Of a stretch of DNA of 55,973 bases, positions 54,178 through 55,973 are shown one piece after another. The translations under genes were made by a program, and so were the position numbers. Under the pieces are notes generated by a model. That model saw nothing but the letters and a program-made list of their open reading frames with translations, was not told where the DNA came from and did no database searches. Source of the DNA: Anaerolinea sp. GTDB lineage: Bacteria > Chloroflexota > Anaerolineae > Anaerolineales > Villigracilaceae. Location of the stretch: positions 1 through 55,973 of the forward strand of contig JAIFKY010000120.1 of assembly GCA_020049345.1 (NCBI GenBank), written 5' to 3'. How positions within the stretch are numbered: position 1 is the stretch's first letter; each line of letters begins with the position of its first letter.

Positions 54178-55973
54178 TTAGATAGGCAGCCAGACGGCGA
54201 ATGTGGAACCTTTGTTAAGTTCGCTTGAAATTTCAATGGTTCCACCATGATCTGTAACGATTCCATAGGTTACTGAAAGCCCCAAGCCTGTGCCGCCGCG
54301 ATCTCCTTTTGTGGTGAAGAATGGTTCAAAGACTCGATCCTGGTCTGCGGGTTTTATGCCTACCCCGCTGTCTGTAACTGCCATGACGATCCAATTACGA
54401 TCCTGTCGTTTGGTTTCGTGGGTGGTGACCAGTAGTTCCCCGCCTTTGGGCATGGCTTGCAGGGCGTTGTGAATTAAATTCAACAGTACCTGCTTCATTT
54501 GGTTGTGATCAATGGAAACCCAGGGCAGATTGTCATTAAGTTTGAGGGTTAAATTAACGCTATTGGTTTGGATGAGGTGTCTGGTGAGCGCGATGACATC
54601 GTTGACCACTTCATTCAAATTTGCGCGGATGCGGGTATGTTCGCCCTGACGCGAAAAATCAAGCAGGCGGCGGACGACATCACTGGCGCGATGGGCTTCA
54701 CGCGAGACCATTTCCAATTCTTCACGAAACGTGGAGTCCAAGGGTAAATCTTCCAACACAAGTTCCGAGAAACCTGTAACTGTGGTTAGCGGGTTGTTTA
54801 ATTCGTGAGCAATGCCCGCCGCCATTTCACCAACTGCGGCAAGTTTGGCGGCTTGAATCAAACGGTTTTCTGCGGAACGCTGCGCTTCGATGCGCGCATT
54901 TAATTCTATCTCAATTGCACGCAATTGCCGGATAGTTTCCTGTAATTTTTGATATTGATTTGCGCTGGTAATCACCGAGGTTAGAATCCCAGCAAGCGAC
55001 TCTGTTGCGATCAAGTCGTTATGCGAGAATGCATTTTGTTCACGGCTTTCCACAACGATGATGCCAAGAATATTTTCGCCATCCTTTAACGCAACGCAAA
55101 TTTCAGAACGTGCCTCCCAGCCTTTTAGCGGCACGTATAACTTTTCCTGTTTTGTATCGTTGATCAAAATACTTTCACCAGTTTTAGAGACAAGTCCTGT
55201 AATGCCATTTGTTGCAAGGAATTCACGCCCCGCAAGCACACGCTTGACTGTCTCAGATTGTGTGCCGCCAATACCTTGGATGGAAAAGTTTTGGTTATCA
55301 TCAAGCAGTAGAATGGCGGCTAATTCATATTTAAAATATTGCGCCACAAGTTCAGCAGTAATGGCCGCAACCTCTTTTTTATCGTGCAGTCCGATAACCT
55401 GTTGCACCACTTCATGAATCAACCCCAAACTGCGCGCGCGTCCTTCGGCTTCTTCACGCAGGCGGGTGTATTCGATCAACCCAGCCAGGTGACTGGTGAT
55501 CACCACCATCAGGTGTTCGTCGTATTGACTGAATGCTTCAGCGCGCAGGTTTTCAATGATCAGCACGCCGATGGCTTGTCCCCGATATTTAAGCGGAACA
55601 ATCAACAAGGAACGCGCGCCTTTGTTCAGCGGAACAAATCCTTCCTTGATCGTATCCACAATGCGGCGCACGCGCCCTTCTTTTAGCACAGGCTGAATGG
55701 AATGTCCTGCAAGCGATACGCTGATGACATTTAACTTGCCTTCAAACATGCGATAATCGCGCAGGACGCGCCCATCGCTGGATCGCAGGAAGAGGGCAAT
55801 CAACTCGGTGTTGAAAGCGCGCGAGAGCAAGCCAAACATGCGCCGCGCAATTTGATCCAAGTTTTGGGCAGAGGAAACCGTAAGAACAAAGTCGTTGAGC
55901 AAACCAAGACGTCGGAGGTGCGCGGCCATTTCAGAAAAAGTGACCAGCACTTCCACCGAAGGCGAAACCCGCA
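54178..55973 (-). CDS. GAF-GAF histidine kinase (5' end outside window)
   Basis: At least 598 codons remain open to the window edge, so the N-terminus is probably incomplete; a GTG at 55956 could also be the start. Visible are two GAF domains (about residues 20-165 and 180-340 counted from that GTG), a coiled coil, HisKA with GIAHELNNPLTTV and HATPase_c (NLIHNALQAM, DSGVGI, GGTGLGLSV). No membrane helix is seen in the part present. It heads a tight minus-strand operon with the receiver-kinase and the OmpR-type regulator. It belongs to the same H-box class as its neighbour and is distinct from the hybrid kinase of the sensor array. Confidence 0.9.
   Translation of the reverse strand, partial: RVSPSVEVLVTFSEMAAHLRRLGLLNDFVLTVSSAQNLDQIARRMFGLLSRAFNTELIALFLRSSDGRVLRDYRMFEGKLNVISVSLAGHSIQPVLKEGRVRRIVDTIKEGFVPLNKGARSLLIVPLKYRGQAIGVLIIENLRAEAFSQYDEHLMVVITSHLAGLIEYTRLREEAEGRARSLGLIHEVVQQVIGLHDKKEVAAITAELVAQYFKYELAAILLLDDNQNFSIQGIGGTQSETVKRVLAGREFLATNGITGLVSKTGESILINDTKQEKLYVPLKGWEARSEICVALKDGENILGIIVVESREQNAFSHNDLIATESLAGILTSVITSANQYQKLQETIRQLRAIEIELNARIEAQRSAENRLIQAAKLAAVGEMAAGIAHELNNPLTTVTGFSELVLEDLPLDSTFREELEMVSREAHRASDVVRRLLDFSRQGEHTRIRANLNEVVNDVIALTRHLIQTNSVNLTLKLNDNLPWVSIDHNQMKQVLLNLIHNALQAMPKGGELLVTTHETKRQDRNWIVMAVTDSGVGIKPADQDRVFEPFFTTKGDRGGTGLGLSVTYGIVTDHGGTIEISSELNKGSTFAVWLPI

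Noticed and set aside
53648-54181. 177-codon plus-strand ORF opposite the receiver-kinase gene
   Set aside because: Shadow of the receiver domain; no homology signal.

Overview
The window reads as a chromosomal segment of a Chloroflexota bacterium, most likely class Anaerolineae. This is inferred from gene content: multi-GAF signalling proteins with heptad linkers of the form E-R-V-x-x-R-T, Thr/Pro-rich secreted proteins, a K+-independent H+-pyrophosphatase, and short-period repeats in and between genes. No rRNA or other decisive marker is present, so the taxonomy is an inference.

Region 1 (1-5092, + strand) holds the [NiFe]-hydrogenase maturation genes hypF, hypC, hypD and hypE. Heptanucleotide tracts and palindromic elements lie inside hypF and between the genes, and the last codons of hypE are tandemly duplicated. 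A bidirectional terminator separates hypE from region 2. Region 2 (5177-12565, - strand) holds a membrane H+-pyrophosphatase, a sugar-kinase plus sphingosine-1-phosphate-lyase-like pair, and an MFS exporter. Region 3 (12861-15629, + strand) holds a membrane-anchored C39-like protein overlapping a HAD phosphatase, a polyprenyl diphosphate synthase, and tRNA-Gly(CCC) with a near-consensus promoter.

Region 4 (15741-51813, + strand) is the remarkable part: a compact run of co-directional genes, many overlapping by 4 or 8 nt. It encodes two stand-alone receiver proteins, twelve paralogous membrane GAF sensors with no kinase or other transmitter, an orphan periplasmic-binding-type lipoprotein, a ParA-like ATPase, and one soluble hybrid histidine kinase with two receivers. 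After these come a threonine synthase fused to a receiver domain and an EamA-type exporter. Every sensor ends in the first helix and first strand of a GAF domain and then stops. The kinase begins with the C-terminal remnant of the same module and then carries a complete GAF. The simplest reading is a many-receptors-to-one-kinase array, perhaps positioned by ParA, with a PLP enzyme as one possible output.

Region 5 (51861-55973, - strand) converges on region 4 across a strong bidirectional terminator. It is a conventional two-component cassette: a GAF-GAF histidine kinase cut by the window edge, a receiver-GAF-histidine kinase, and an OmpR-type DNA-binding response regulator.
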